A stretch of DNA of 64,000 nt from the NCBI RefSeq assembly GCF_021389975.1, contig NZ_CP089981.1, positions 6,783,501-6,847,500 of the forward strand. The letters run 5' to 3'. This DNA comes from Fulvivirga ulvae (lineage in GTDB: Bacteria; Bacteroidota; Bacteroidia; Cytophagales; Cyclobacteriaceae). Within the stretch, counting starts at the first letter, position 1, and each line of letters starts with the position of its first letter. The position numbers were made by a program, and so were the translations under genes. The notes beneath the pieces were generated by a model. It did no database searches. It was not told the DNA's origin and saw only the letters and a program-made list of their open reading frames with translations. Shown here in pieces: positions 29,901 through 38,422 of the stretch.

Positions 29901-30059
29901 ACCCATCATTTTCAAGAAGTCTCTTCTACTGCTTCCGCCTCCTTCGTTTTGGTTGATGGGAAGGAATTCGGGGAATTCCTTGTCTGCATTTTTTACAAAT
30001 GCGGGGTCATTTGATAACTGCTCAATGCCTTTCCAGTATGTCTTTTTATTATCGCTCAT
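26937..30059 (-). CDS. actB: Alternative complex III subunit ActB (Tat-exported molybdopterin-oxidoreductase-like, 4Fe-4S)
   Basis: 1040 residues. A Tat motif (RRDFLK at 45-50) is followed by a hydrophobic stretch and a lipobox (LAAC, 61-64). The large middle part is a molybdopterin-oxidoreductase-like domain that in ACIII has lost its cofactor. The C-terminal ferredoxin part has four cysteine clusters: CTGCSACTIAC, CQHCNNAPCETVC, CIGTRYCANNC and CSFC...CASACPTDG. These form the wire from the quinol site to ActA. It lies 41 bases after actA. Confidence 0.95.
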   Translation of the reverse strand: MSDNKKTYWKGIEQLSNDPAFVKNADKEFPEFLPINQNEGGGSSRRDFLKMMGFGIAAVSLAACEAPIRKAIPYVNKPVDVDPGVPNYYASTYTSGGDYCSILVKTREGRPIKIEGNKLSKITQGGTSAQVQASVLTLYDNERLVAPVIGGEKGSWEDLDKAVIGKLGSIAAQGGQIRIVSNTILSPTTKKVIDDFKAKYPTAQHVTYDAVSAHGILAANEQSFGERAIPSYDFSKADIIVSFGADFLGTWVSPVEYTKQYIKTRKIGPNKKTMSRHYQFESNLSTTGANADYRTPIKPSEEGKAVVALYEAITGGKKSQIKYIDKAAAELKKARGKSLVVSGSNDPSVQLVVNAINNALGNYGTTIDMSTPAYYRQGNDEEMKKFVADAKAGRIAGAIFYNCNPVYNYKGSEDLAGALSKISLKISTSDRPDETAVASDYVAPDHHFLESWGDAHPKKGHYSLIQPTITPIFKTRQAEESLLKWSGVETPDYYTYLKNTWNRDLGVSNWDQALHDGVYYGSGVSNTTEADTVATDISAAVGAAVVTFSGNVSAAVQAINKNYKGSGIELALYQKVGIGDGAQANNPWLQEMPDPVTKATWDNYLTVSKKWADENGVECFEGKCNMAKLTVKGASVVVPILIQPGQAEGTVGLALGYGRLNAGKVANGRGVDAYPFVTTLNGTVSYNVLSDVNVEVLSEKYQIAQTQTHQTYMGRDNVIQESILSEYKANPLAGRHEPKISTWMSEDGKVDAGALSLWKGHKYNNHHWGMAIDLNSCTGCSACTIACQAENNVPVVGREEVINRRDMHWLRIDRYYSSDAPADDLKGLEQAAANPEVTFQPMLCQHCNNAPCETVCPVAATTHSTEGLNQMTYNRCIGTRYCANNCPYKVRRFNWFKYHDNGNFENINTAMNNDLGKMVLNPDVTVRSRGVMEKCSFCVQRIQYAKLEAKKEGRRPVDGEVTTACASACPTDGIVFGDMNDKESRIYKLLNIKDTELADYITEKEIHEPRAYHVLAEIGTKPNITYLTKIRNKDKEETKA

Positions 30060-30100
30060 AATCTATCAATAGATGGAAATCTTATAATCAGTTTTTTATT

Positions 30101-31426
30101 TTAATAATGGCACTTAGAACACTCCAAGCCTCCGATGTCTTCTACTTTCAATGCCTCTTTGCTTTGCCCTTCGTGCAACTCAACTAAATTATCATAGTAC
30201 TCATTGCCTTTGGTGTTAACGTCTGTCTTTCTGTGACAGTCGATACACCATCCCATAGTCAACAATGAATGCTGACGTACAACTTCCATTTCCTGTATTT
30301 CACCATGACAAGTCTGGCACTCGATGCCTCCAACTTCTACGTGTTGGGAGTGATTAAAATAAGCCAGATCAGGAAGGTTATGTATCCTTACCCATTCAAT
30401 AGGCCTGTCATTTTCAATGGCATCATATATCTTCTGGATCTCAGGAGAAACACCTGACTGGCCGGCAACATTCTTGATCATTGTATGACAGTTCATACAA
30501 ATATTGGGAGAAGGTATATTGGCGTTTTTACTGATCCTGACACCTGTGTGGCAGTAGTTACAGTCAATATCATTTTCTCCCGCATGAAGCTTGTGCGAGA
30601 ATGCAATCGGCTGCTTAGGGGCATATCCCTGCTGAACGCCTACGGCATAAAGATTATTTATTACAACCTTGAAAACGATTGCTGTTGTAATGAAAACGAC
30701 AAGAAACAGAAATGGCTTACTTTTGAATACCGCATCCAGTTTGAACGATGCGTTTACTATCTCTTTATCCTCTTCGTCAAGGTCTTTTTGTTGATTAAGA
30801 TACTTTCTGAGTACAGTAGTTATTAATATTAACACAACAAGTATCAGAACCAGCACTATAACCAGCCCAATCATAATTGCATTTAGGTACCCTGCAGGAA
30901 CGCCCTCACCCGTTGCCTGTGCAGTATCAGCTCCTTCAGTTGGAGTAACTACCTCAGGGGCTTTTTCGGCCTCTTGCTTGATGTACCCTAAAATATTAAG
31001 AATCTGATCTCTTGAAAGCGTAGGAAACGCTGTCATCTGAGTCTGGTTGTACTCCTGGTATAATTTATTTGCGTAATCGTCGCCGCTAGCAATTACTTTT
31101 GATGAGTTATGCACAAAGTCAACAATCCAGTCAATGGATGGAGCTCTGTCATAAACGCCCTGTAGCGCAGGCCCTACAAGTTTCTCTTTAACCTTATGAC
31201 AGGTTTTACAGTTGGCATTAAATAATGATTGACCTTCGCTTATGCGATCAGCCTCTGTGGGCAACCCTGAGGCAGCACCTTGTGCAGCCGGTTGCTCATC
31301 ATTACCTTCAGCAACTGCCGTATCTTGTTGAGCGGCTTCCTGAGCCTGAGAATTGTGAAAAAGTAAAAGTGAACTTGCTAGTGTAAATGCTAAAAAAACG
31401 CGAGTCAGTAATTTGTTTGGCGTCAT
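30101..31426 (-). CDS. actA: Alternative complex III subunit ActA, multiheme cytochrome c
   Basis: 441 residues with six CxxCH heme sites. One lies in an N-terminal class-I-like domain (CKTCH at 73-77), and five lie in the C-terminal c3/c7-like domain (CNYCH, CMNCH, CQTCH, CIDCH, CSKCH). A cleavable or anchoring N-terminal segment is followed by two internal membrane helices around 182-208 and 240-265, which separate the two heme domains. It accepts electrons from ActB. It is the first gene of the 13-gene operon, behind a candidate promoter at 31481-31511. Confidence 0.94.
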   Translation of the reverse strand: MTPNKLLTRVFLAFTLASSLLLFHNSQAQEAAQQDTAVAEGNDEQPAAQGAASGLPTEADRISEGQSLFNANCKTCHKVKEKLVGPALQGVYDRAPSIDWIVDFVHNSSKVIASGDDYANKLYQEYNQTQMTAFPTLSRDQILNILGYIKQEAEKAPEVVTPTEGADTAQATGEGVPAGYLNAIMIGLVIVLVLILVVLILITTVLRKYLNQQKDLDEEDKEIVNASFKLDAVFKSKPFLFLVVFITTAIVFKVVINNLYAVGVQQGYAPKQPIAFSHKLHAGENDIDCNYCHTGVRISKNANIPSPNICMNCHTMIKNVAGQSGVSPEIQKIYDAIENDRPIEWVRIHNLPDLAYFNHSQHVEVGGIECQTCHGEIQEMEVVRQHSLLTMGWCIDCHRKTDVNTKGNEYYDNLVELHEGQSKEALKVEDIGGLECSKCHY

Positions 31427-31480
31427 GTTAATGTATTTTATAACTCGTTAATGCAGCTCTTGCATATCGTAACCCGGGCA

Positions 31481-31511
31481 CAAATCTACTATCGGATTCT
31501 ATTATTTCAAA
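31481..31511 (-). promoter_or_regulatory. Candidate promoter of the ACIII-oxidase operon
   Basis: On the minus strand, TTTG (31508-31511) is followed after 19 bases by TAGATTTG (31481-31488), a full match to the Bacteroidota TTTG / TAnnTTTG promoter. The predicted start near 31474 gives a leader of about 48 bases before the actA ATG at 31426. Confidence 0.6.
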
Positions 31512-31856
31512 CATATTTAGAACACCATTTAACTCTATTTGCAACCAGATGCTGGCTTTTACCGTATGAGAAGATCAAAAATGCCCTAATACAAGTAAAA
31601 AACGTGTTTTGGGTAACTATTTAGAATATTTATAAATAATAACACCGCTTTATACTGTCATTTTTACCCATATTTTTTTGATAAACGGTATCAATAAAAC
31701 ACAAAATCTGATCCGGGAATATATTCGGTTTATCAAACTAATATTCCCATTTTTTTTATGACTCTCAAAAGTTAGTGGATTTAAAGCAGAAGGGCAAACT
31801 GTCGGGGAACTGATTGTAGCGAAATACAATCTATGTATTCCTGATTAACAGAAGTT

Positions 31857-31904
31857 AAAAGCCACGCTAAACCTTGTGGCAAATTTACAAGGTGCGTGGC
31901 TTAA
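31857..31904 (-). terminator. Terminator of the Hsp20 gene
   Basis: AAGCCACGC (31859-31867) pairs with GCGTGGCTT (31894-31902). Inside it ACCTTGT (31871-31877) pairs with ACAAGGT (31887-31893), giving a long two-part stem. On the minus strand it is followed by TTTTAAC. Confidence 0.8.
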
Positions 31905-31937
31905 AAATGATACTTAAGCATTTATACGCTATACTCT

Positions 31938-32378
31938 TCAGGAGATACTGATATTTCGTTTTTGCTGTATTCTGGCTTCTTCTTTTTTGGGTATGTGGAT
32001 AGTAAGGATGCCGTCTTCACAGCGCGCCGATATTTCGTCACTATTGACATATTCGGGCAAAAGGAACGATCTCGTAAAAGCTGCTGCCTGGTACTCCCGG
32101 CGGGTATACTTTCCTTCTGCTGTACTTTGCGGCTTTCTTTCTCCGGATATTGAAAGTATGTCGTTTTCCACTTCTAGTTTGTAATCTTTCTTACACATGC
32201 CGGGTGAAATCATTTCCATAATAAACTCCTTGCTATTTTCTATGATGTTTATTGCCGGCCTGCTTTGCCTCCGTGCTCTGACAGGAAAGTCCTCGAACAA
32301 ATCCCTGTTAGTGAAATCATCCCAGAACCCTTCATTTAAATCTTCTCTCTTTTTGCGTTTATCTAAATCGTATAACAT
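31938..32378 (-). CDS. Hsp20/alpha-crystallin family small heat-shock protein
   Basis: 146 residues. An ATP-independent holdase chaperone that binds unfolding proteins. The alpha-crystallin domain runs from about residue 40 to 132: PAINIIENSKEFIMEM, YKLEVENDILSISGERK, YTRREYQAAAFTRSFLLPE and ISARCEDGILTIHIPK. The C-terminal tail ends in the oligomerisation motif ISIS (IxI-like). It has its own strong terminator at 31857-31904. Confidence 0.95.
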   Translation of the reverse strand: MLYDLDKRKKREDLNEGFWDDFTNRDLFEDFPVRARRQSRPAINIIENSKEFIMEMISPGMCKKDYKLEVENDILSISGERKPQSTAEGKYTRREYQAAAFTRSFLLPEYVNSDEISARCEDGILTIHIPKKEEARIQQKRNISIS

Positions 32379-32442
32379 GACTTTTTGGTTTGATTATTTC
32401 AAGAATACTTCCTTCATGAGATATTAACTACCTTCGCTCAGA

Positions 32443-32847
32443 TTAATCCCTGCGATCGGTGTTTTCAATATCAGCTTCTTTTAGTTCGTTTTCGGAAGGC
32501 CGGTCCATTTCGGCAGAAGTTTCCATGATTTCATCTCTGATGATTTCGAGATCATTTTCAATTACATTCCAGATCATCTGGTGGTCGAGCTCGGCTTCCC
32601 CGTTGTACCTCGCATTTCTGAAACCGCTCAAAATATCTGATTTAAAATTCAGGCCGGGAACATCATCCGAGCCGCTTTCAAGTTCATGAGCTGCCTGCCC
32701 TATCATTTGGAAATTCATATAGACTGATTCTTTAACCTGTTCCTCTTCAGTAAACTGCCGGTAGTTCAATCCACGCGTCTCTTCCTGAATTTCTTCAATG
32801 CCTTTGATAATGTTATTAAGGTGTAGTTGTTGCTCCTCCTTTGTCAT
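32443..32847 (-). CDS. HepT-like helical protein lacking the RNase motif
   Basis: 134 residues. The fold pattern of HepT/DUF86 proteins is visible: HLNNIIKGIEEIQEE, then VYMNFQMIGQAAHEL, then the FRNARYNGE...MIWNVIENDLEII helix. HepT toxins need RxxxxHxY; here the positions read Arg77, Asn82 and Glu84, so His and Tyr are lost. No MNT antitoxin gene is adjacent. It is therefore probably not an active HepT toxin. A relative, even more degenerate, lies at 46469-46825. The C-terminus is acidic and unstructured. Confidence 0.6.
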   Translation of the reverse strand: MTKEEQQLHLNNIIKGIEEIQEETRGLNYRQFTEEEQVKESVYMNFQMIGQAAHELESGSDDVPGLNFKSDILSGFRNARYNGEAELDHQMIWNVIENDLEIIRDEIMETSAEMDRPSENELKEADIENTDRRD

Positions 32848-32877
32848 ATCCGTTAGGTTTAAATTTAACGTTTTTAC

Positions 32878-33042
32878 TTACCTGCCATAAACACCTTCTC
32901 CAACATCCCCCTCTCCTTCGCCCTCTCTGGGATCAACGGTGTCTTGTTTTACGGCTTCCTTATCTTCAATGGTCCCCTTTTTGGGTTCACATCCCAATGA
33001 GAGTACCATAAATATGCCTATGATTACCAGTGTCTTTTTCAT
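32878..33042 (-). CDS. Small 54-residue lipoprotein
   Basis: A short gene between two envelope genes: MKKTLVIIGIFMVLSLGC gives a signal peptide with a lipobox-like end (Cys18), then a charged tail ending GEGEGDVGEGVYGR. It starts with ATG at 33042 and stops with TAA at 32878-32880. The signal peptide with lipidation site and the non-random, acidic Gly-rich tail support a real gene. I know no family; it is probably a small outer-membrane lipoprotein. Confidence 0.6.
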   Translation of the reverse strand: MKKTLVIIGIFMVLSLGCEPKKGTIEDKEAVKQDTVDPREGEGEGDVGEGVYGR

Positions 33043-33217
33043 TTGTAACTCTGTTTAAAGATAGATATCAGCCTTGAACTTCAGATGAACAGGCCTCTTT
33101 CAAGCATATAAGTAAAAAATTCATGCCATCCTCAAAAACAGTGCTCTCTTTGATTTAGCACAGATACTTTGTTTAGGTCCGTGTAAGTGGTTCTACAGAT
33201 TTGTTGATGAAATGAAA

Positions 33218-35176
33218 TTAGTCAAACTCTACGACGGATGGCTCTTCAACTCTAAAATCGGAAATGCGTAAAGGGGTCTGCCCTGAAAGATCAAATCCAA
33301 CACCAGCCAGGCCGGGTGGGGTTGCCGGATACCAGGCCAGCCTGATTTGAATGGTATTAATCGCAAGGTTTTCATTTCGCAAGCGTACACCCAAACCGTA
33401 CCCCTGGTATAGCTGGTTTTTGAGTAGCTTGCCATGATCTGCATTGACAAGCGCCAAATCAAAGAATGCAAAAAATGCAAACCTGAAACCTATGATATAA
33501 TATGGTGTAAAAGCCACAGTTTCGGAGCTGAAGGACAGTTTCCGGGTACCTCGCAGGAAGGTGTAATTAAGGCCCCTTATACCGTTTTGGTTATTGATAT
33601 TAACATATTCGTTGTCGTAGCGATTGATGCCGGTAGTATAGCGCAGCCTGAGGAACTGCCTGAAATTAAATTTTTTTAGCCTGTATAAAGGGCTGAAATA
33701 ATCTCCCTGCAGTGTGAATACTCCCTGATCAACCCGGCCCTTCCTGACGAAACCTCCCAGGTGGAGGGATGGCCTGATGTATCCGAGTCGCCCAAAGTAG
33801 CGCCCCGTGGAAAGGCGCCATCCCAGATAAGCACGGTTATAAAATTCATTAACCTCTTTACCGGTAGTGAACTCCAGAAGATATCCACTGGGAATATCCT
33901 CTGTACGCCCATAACCTAATATGAGCGAGCTCTTTTCATAGCTACGATGGGAGATACCTACAGAAAATAAATATAGATTTCTATCGAAGAACTGCTGATT
34001 GGTATCCTTTTCTACCATTGGCCTGTCAAGATACCTTGTTCTGTCAAACCTGGCCCCAAGCTGCAGGTTGGTCCTTCCTCCGTTTTCTGTTTCACTGATC
34101 AGCCATGACCGGCCGACCCAGAGATCCTGCTGATTGAATTTGGTATAGAACTCTATGGTGGTATCCGGAAATATTCTGCTGAGAAGTATATTGCTTTTAT
34201 CTATTTCAATACCTCCTGCATACTTAATCTCGGGTGTAATAAAATTGCGGTAAAGGCGGAAACCTACCCTATCCAGTGGTTCTGAACGGGCATAATTAAC
34301 TTCTCCTGTAATGAACGTCTTATAGATATTATTGACACTGTAGGTACCATTGTATCCCACTTTCGGGACATATTCGGTATTATACAAAAATTCGTTTCTG
34401 AACTCATGTCCCAGTCCCAGAAAATTCTTATCGATAACTGCAAAATCGCTCCTTTCGATATTGTCGACGCTGATCTCGCCTGAAATGGACCAGATGTCTT
34501 TAACAATAATCAGCACTTCCACACCAGGCACTCCTTTCCTGGATATCACATAAATACGCGCATCTTTGACATATGGCAGATTTCTCAGTATCCGTTCACT
34601 ATCAGCTAATGCATCAGGGTCTACGCGGTCACCTTCCGTGAAGAATATATTGCTTTTTATAATCCGGCTTCGGGTGTATACGTGCATATCATTGGCCAGA
34701 TTTATGGCCCAGGAATCATAATTTTTGGTGGTGTCGCTAATTCTTGTTCCGAATACCTCAAGCTTCTTTATCCTTATACTGTTGATTACCTTCCCCTCGT
34801 ACTTTTTATAGTTGCCGTTGGTAATGATTGCCTTGGGTTCCGGTGTGTTCTCTTCCGGTTTTTTCACATCATTAAAGAGCAGGCGGTACAGTTCTTTGGT
34901 AAATCTGGTCTTATATAGCCTCTCTTTTACTTTTCTATAAAACTCCTCACTCCTCTTAGTTTCATCTCGCTTGAGCCTTGCAGCTATTGTATCGGGCAAC
35001 ACCAAAATAGTATCGTGCTCCACATAAATAGAAGAGTCTCCTAAAATTAAAATACTCCGCCCCTTCACATGAACACTGTCAACGAGCTGTTTACCTTTTT
35101 TTTGTGCCATTAATGGTAAACAAGCCCAAAACACTACAATAAAAATAATTAGTTGTCTCAACGTAAAAAACTCCAC
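33218..35176 (-). CDS. Outer-membrane POTRA/beta-barrel protein
   Basis: 652 residues with a signal peptide ending near PLMAQKK. A POTRA-like unit is visible at about 130-235 (INSIRIKKLEVFGT, SRIIKSNIFFTEGDRVDPDAL, ILRNLPYVKDARIYV, VEVLIIVKDIWS). Then comes a barrel of alternating aromatic strands. It resembles BamA/TamA-type (Omp85-like) outer-membrane proteins. I cannot assign a substrate. The C-terminal residues VVEFD are not a typical terminal aromatic strand, so this is a divergent member. Confidence 0.75.
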   Translation of the reverse strand: MEFFTLRQLIIFIVVFWACLPLMAQKKGKQLVDSVHVKGRSILILGDSSIYVEHDTILVLPDTIAARLKRDETKRSEEFYRKVKERLYKTRFTKELYRLLFNDVKKPEENTPEPKAIITNGNYKKYEGKVINSIRIKKLEVFGTRISDTTKNYDSWAINLANDMHVYTRSRIIKSNIFFTEGDRVDPDALADSERILRNLPYVKDARIYVISRKGVPGVEVLIIVKDIWSISGEISVDNIERSDFAVIDKNFLGLGHEFRNEFLYNTEYVPKVGYNGTYSVNNIYKTFITGEVNYARSEPLDRVGFRLYRNFITPEIKYAGGIEIDKSNILLSRIFPDTTIEFYTKFNQQDLWVGRSWLISETENGGRTNLQLGARFDRTRYLDRPMVEKDTNQQFFDRNLYLFSVGISHRSYEKSSLILGYGRTEDIPSGYLLEFTTGKEVNEFYNRAYLGWRLSTGRYFGRLGYIRPSLHLGGFVRKGRVDQGVFTLQGDYFSPLYRLKKFNFRQFLRLRYTTGINRYDNEYVNINNQNGIRGLNYTFLRGTRKLSFSSETVAFTPYYIIGFRFAFFAFFDLALVNADHGKLLKNQLYQGYGLGVRLRNENLAINTIQIRLAWYPATPPGLAGVGFDLSGQTPLRISDFRVEEPSVVEFD

Positions 35177-35185
35177 TATATAAAG

Positions 35186-35225
35186 AAAAACCCCATCTGC
35201 CAGTAAAAGGCAAGACCGGGGTTTT
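35186..35225 (-). terminator. Terminator after the OmpA-family lipoprotein gene
   Basis: AAAAACCCC (35186-35194) pairs with GGGGTTTT (35218-35225), with an inner TGCC/GGCA pair. The arms are A- and T-rich on both sides, so it could work in both directions. It separates the OmpA gene from the downstream barrel gene. Confidence 0.75.
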
Positions 35226-35302
35226 AAGATAAATTAATTTCTCTAATTAAAGTATAACGGTTTATGGATATTAGTAATGCTTATTAAATCAGTTTTTATT
35301 TA

Positions 35303-35998
35303 TTAAAGTTCACCTCTCTCAGCCATCTTCTTCATTTTATCATTGGCATAAATAGCCACTTCAACTCTTCTGTTTTGTTGACGGCCACTGGGTGAACCGT
35401 TATCAGCAACGGGTTGTGCCTCGCCATAGCCCATAGTAGTGATCCGGCTTCTGCTTACACCCTGGGCACTGATATAATTAGTCACAGCACCGGCACGGTT
35501 TTCTGACAGGGACTGGTTGTAGCTGTCCGAACCTGTATTATCCGTATGTCCTTCTATGAGAATGTCAGTGTTTTCATATTTTTTCAAGGTATTGGCAAGA
35601 TCATTCAGGTTTGCCTTTGTAGCAGGTTTCAGGTTATAGGAGTCTACGTCAAATAACAGTCCCGAATCAAAAGTAATTTTAATACCCTCACCTACTCTCT
35701 CAACCTCTGCACCTTCAAGGTCTCTTCTTAGCTCTTCGGCCTGCTTATCCATGCGTCGCCCGATTAAGGCTCCGGCAGTACCACCTACGGCCGCTCCTAT
35801 AATGGCACCAACAGCGGTATTATCCGATGCACTACCTATGGCTGCTCCAATAGCCCCGCCTGAAGCCGCTCCTATGGCTCCCCCTTTAGTAGTATTGCTG
35901 GCCTGGCAACCGGACATCAGGTAAGAGCCAAAAACAAATGCCATTAATATAAAAGCTGCGGTAGCCAGTGATATTAGTCTATTTCTAACTTGTTCCAT
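35303..35998 (-). CDS. OmpA-family lipoprotein with glycine zipper
   Basis: About 231 residues from MEQVRNRLISLATAAF at 35998. The frame continues upstream to 36061, but the signal peptide argues for the internal ATG. The lipobox LMSGC is followed by a glycine-zipper segment rich in GAAIG/GAIIG repeats, then an OmpA peptidoglycan-binding domain (DILIEGHTDNTGS, SQNRAGAV-like SLSENRAGAVTNYI, GRQQNRRVEVAI). It resembles YiaD: it tethers the outer membrane to peptidoglycan. Its terminator is at 35186-35225. Confidence 0.88.
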   Translation of the reverse strand: MEQVRNRLISLATAAFILMAFVFGSYLMSGCQASNTTKGGAIGAASGGAIGAAIGSASDNTAVGAIIGAAVGGTAGALIGRRMDKQAEELRRDLEGAEVERVGEGIKITFDSGLLFDVDSYNLKPATKANLNDLANTLKKYENTDILIEGHTDNTGSDSYNQSLSENRAGAVTNYISAQGVSRSRITTMGYGEAQPVADNGSPSGRQQNRRVEVAIYANDKMKKMAERGEL

Positions 35999-36121
35999 AA
36001 TTCTGTTTTTTAATCTTAGTTTAAAAGAAACCAAAATGAATACCAGTTTTGAATATGCCATTTATCCTATTCCTACCTGATATGCAGCACTTAAACTTGT
36101 AGAACAAAATCTACATATTGA

Positions 36122-38422
36122 TTAAAAAGGATACCCTATGGCTATGTTAAGCACGAGGTTCTGGCTGCGCCATTCTCTGTCGCTAATGGCTATGTCGCCA
36201 AAACGCCATTTGTCGTCTGCGGGGGTTTTCAATGGAAAGGCAAGATCAAAACGGAGCACAAAAAACTGAACATCGAACCTCAGGCCAACACCAGTACCCA
36301 CGGCAATCTGATTGTAAAACTCCGAGGAGTCAAATGTGGATCCGGGCCTGTTTTCGTCTTCCTCAATGGTCCAGACATTACCGGCGTCTACAAACACGGC
36401 CCCCTTAAAGGCACCAATAATATCGAATCTGTACTCCACATTTCCTTCTAACTTGATATCGGCAGTCTGGTCTATATAATTTTGATCTTCGGGGGCTTCA
36501 TATATACCCGGCCCCACGGACCTGGCTCTAAATGCCCTGATACTACTTGAGCCCCCTATTGAGAATTGCTTTGTATAAGGCATAACTACCGAATTGCCAT
36601 AGGCATATCCTATTCCGGCTATCAGCCGGGACGCAAGCTTAGTGGTAGAGCTCAAACGCCAGAAATGCCTGAAATCAAGATCCGTTTTTACAAATTGTGA
36701 GTATGGCGACCCCAGCAGCTGATATGGGTTGTCATCAGTGTTGTTTTCGGAGCTGGTGGATGACTGCAGCAGGTGTACCAGGTTACCGGCAACGTCAATA
36801 TTGCCATTGAAATAGAAATTGTGCGTTCTGTTTACCCTTTCTTCCTTACCCTGAGAGTTGTAGTAAAATGAGTAAGTGGTACCCATTATAAACTGCTCTT
36901 CATAACTTCTGGCAAAGGTGGGGCGATTTTGCAGTACGCTATCAAACCTTTCTGAAACATTGCCCAACTGGATAAAATCTATGCTTACGGGATATAGCTC
37001 GTGTCTTCTTGTTTTTGTTTCGTGCCAGGAGAACCCGTAGTCAATATCTATTGAGTTTAACCTGAAAAGGTCGACGCGCTGAAGGGTTTTGAATCCCAGC
37101 TTAAATTTTGTTTCGGGCACAAACCGGGATGAAACATTTTCGATTTTGAGCGGCGTTACGAACCTGGGAACCGTCAGTACATTCTCTACTCCCAGAATAT
37201 AAGAGTTTAGTGGCTGGTCGGTCTGCCCGCCTACCTGCACCTCATATCCGGCCGTGAGGTTAAGCTCATAGCGCTCGGCTCCTCTGAGAAAGTTTCTGTT
37301 TCGAAAGGATGCGGTAAAGTTCGGACCAACATTGTTATTCGACTTTGATACGGCCTGCAACTCCAGTCTTATGGACTTTTTCTTAAAAGGTGTGAGGAAT
37401 ACATCCGCCCTCAACTCATTATGCCCCATATCTTTAAAATCAACATTCACAAACTTAAAAACATCAAGCTGAATGAGCCTGTTAAGTGTAACCAACTCTG
37501 CCTCTTTGGTATAAATATCACCTTCTCTCAGCCTGACATGCCGGGTAATGACCTCAGGTTTAAAGGCGTTGTCACTATGGATATAATGGATATCGTCCAC
37601 CATAGTGGTGTCCACACTTTGCGTGGTCCCTTGCCCGTCAAACTGATAATTTGGGTAAACCTGAATATCACCAATGCGATATATTTCCTGTGCCTGGGTC
37701 GGTGCATCTTCTTTTACGGTCATATGCAGGTCTATTCTTCTGTTACCAAGGGTGCTGTCGGCCCTGAATAGCAAATACCTGTCGTCAAAATAAAAATATC
37801 CCTGATCTTTGAGTTCTTTTTCTATTCTTGCCCTTTCGCTTTTCATTTTATCCAGATCGTACCGCTGTCCGGTTTCCAGCAGCGTGCCTTCTCTTATTCC
37901 TCTGATCGACCGTGGTAGCGTCTCTTCTCCGGGAGGGAAACGTACGGTATCGTAGCGATAGGGCTCGCTCACATGCGCCTTAAAAACAATGGTATTGGCC
38001 AGGTTCCCTTCCTTAACTTCGTAAGTAACATAGGCCTGAAAATACCCTTCATTATTTAGTTTGTTTTCCAGTAGGTTAACATTACGCGAAATATCGACAT
38101 CAGAGTAATAAACAGGCGGGGCTCCCAGTTTTGTTTTCATCCAGTATTTCAGGCCTTTTTCTTTTTTAGGTTCCCCTGCTATATTATAAAACCATACTTT
38201 TGGCCGGGATCCCAGCAGCTTTACATTGGGCTCGGGGGTCAGCATTTCTTCCAGATCTATTTTCATTTCTACCTTCCCTTTTATTCCCTTTGGAGAAACT
38301 ATTTTAACCTCGGCACCATCATAATATTTCTGGCCTTCGCCCAGGTATTTGGCCCCACTGCAGGCCCCTGAAAGCACGGCAATAATTAGTAAAACTAAAA
38401 TATTTGTATGGTGTCGGTTCAC
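36122..38422 (-). CDS. tamL: TamL, lipidated TamA-type Omp85 protein
   Basis: 766 residues. A signal peptide with lipobox LSGAC (Cys21) marks the lipidated Bacteroidota TamA variant called TamL. POTRA-like repeats follow (LLENKLNNEGYFQAYVTYEV, MKSERARIEKELKDQGYFYF), then an Omp85 barrel with the signature region SIGGSSSIRAFRARSVGPG (the L6 loop RxR-type) and the final strand VLNIAIGYPF. It overlaps tamB by 4 bases (ATGA), so the two form a translationally coupled pair for outer-membrane/surface protein assembly. Confidence 0.9.
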   Translation of the reverse strand: MNRHHTNILVLLIIAVLSGACSGAKYLGEGQKYYDGAEVKIVSPKGIKGKVEMKIDLEEMLTPEPNVKLLGSRPKVWFYNIAGEPKKEKGLKYWMKTKLGAPPVYYSDVDISRNVNLLENKLNNEGYFQAYVTYEVKEGNLANTIVFKAHVSEPYRYDTVRFPPGEETLPRSIRGIREGTLLETGQRYDLDKMKSERARIEKELKDQGYFYFDDRYLLFRADSTLGNRRIDLHMTVKEDAPTQAQEIYRIGDIQVYPNYQFDGQGTTQSVDTTMVDDIHYIHSDNAFKPEVITRHVRLREGDIYTKEAELVTLNRLIQLDVFKFVNVDFKDMGHNELRADVFLTPFKKKSIRLELQAVSKSNNNVGPNFTASFRNRNFLRGAERYELNLTAGYEVQVGGQTDQPLNSYILGVENVLTVPRFVTPLKIENVSSRFVPETKFKLGFKTLQRVDLFRLNSIDIDYGFSWHETKTRRHELYPVSIDFIQLGNVSERFDSVLQNRPTFARSYEEQFIMGTTYSFYYNSQGKEERVNRTHNFYFNGNIDVAGNLVHLLQSSTSSENNTDDNPYQLLGSPYSQFVKTDLDFRHFWRLSSTTKLASRLIAGIGYAYGNSVVMPYTKQFSIGGSSSIRAFRARSVGPGIYEAPEDQNYIDQTADIKLEGNVEYRFDIIGAFKGAVFVDAGNVWTIEEDENRPGSTFDSSEFYNQIAVGTGVGLRFDVQFFVLRFDLAFPLKTPADDKWRFGDIAISDREWRSQNLVLNIAIGYPF

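Larger units (their letters stand above)
31427..31937. other. Intergenic region between actA and the Hsp20 gene
   Basis: 511 bases, AT-rich. It contains the candidate actA promoter (31481-31511) and the Hsp20 terminator (31857-31904). Nothing gene-like is seen between them. Confidence 0.5.
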
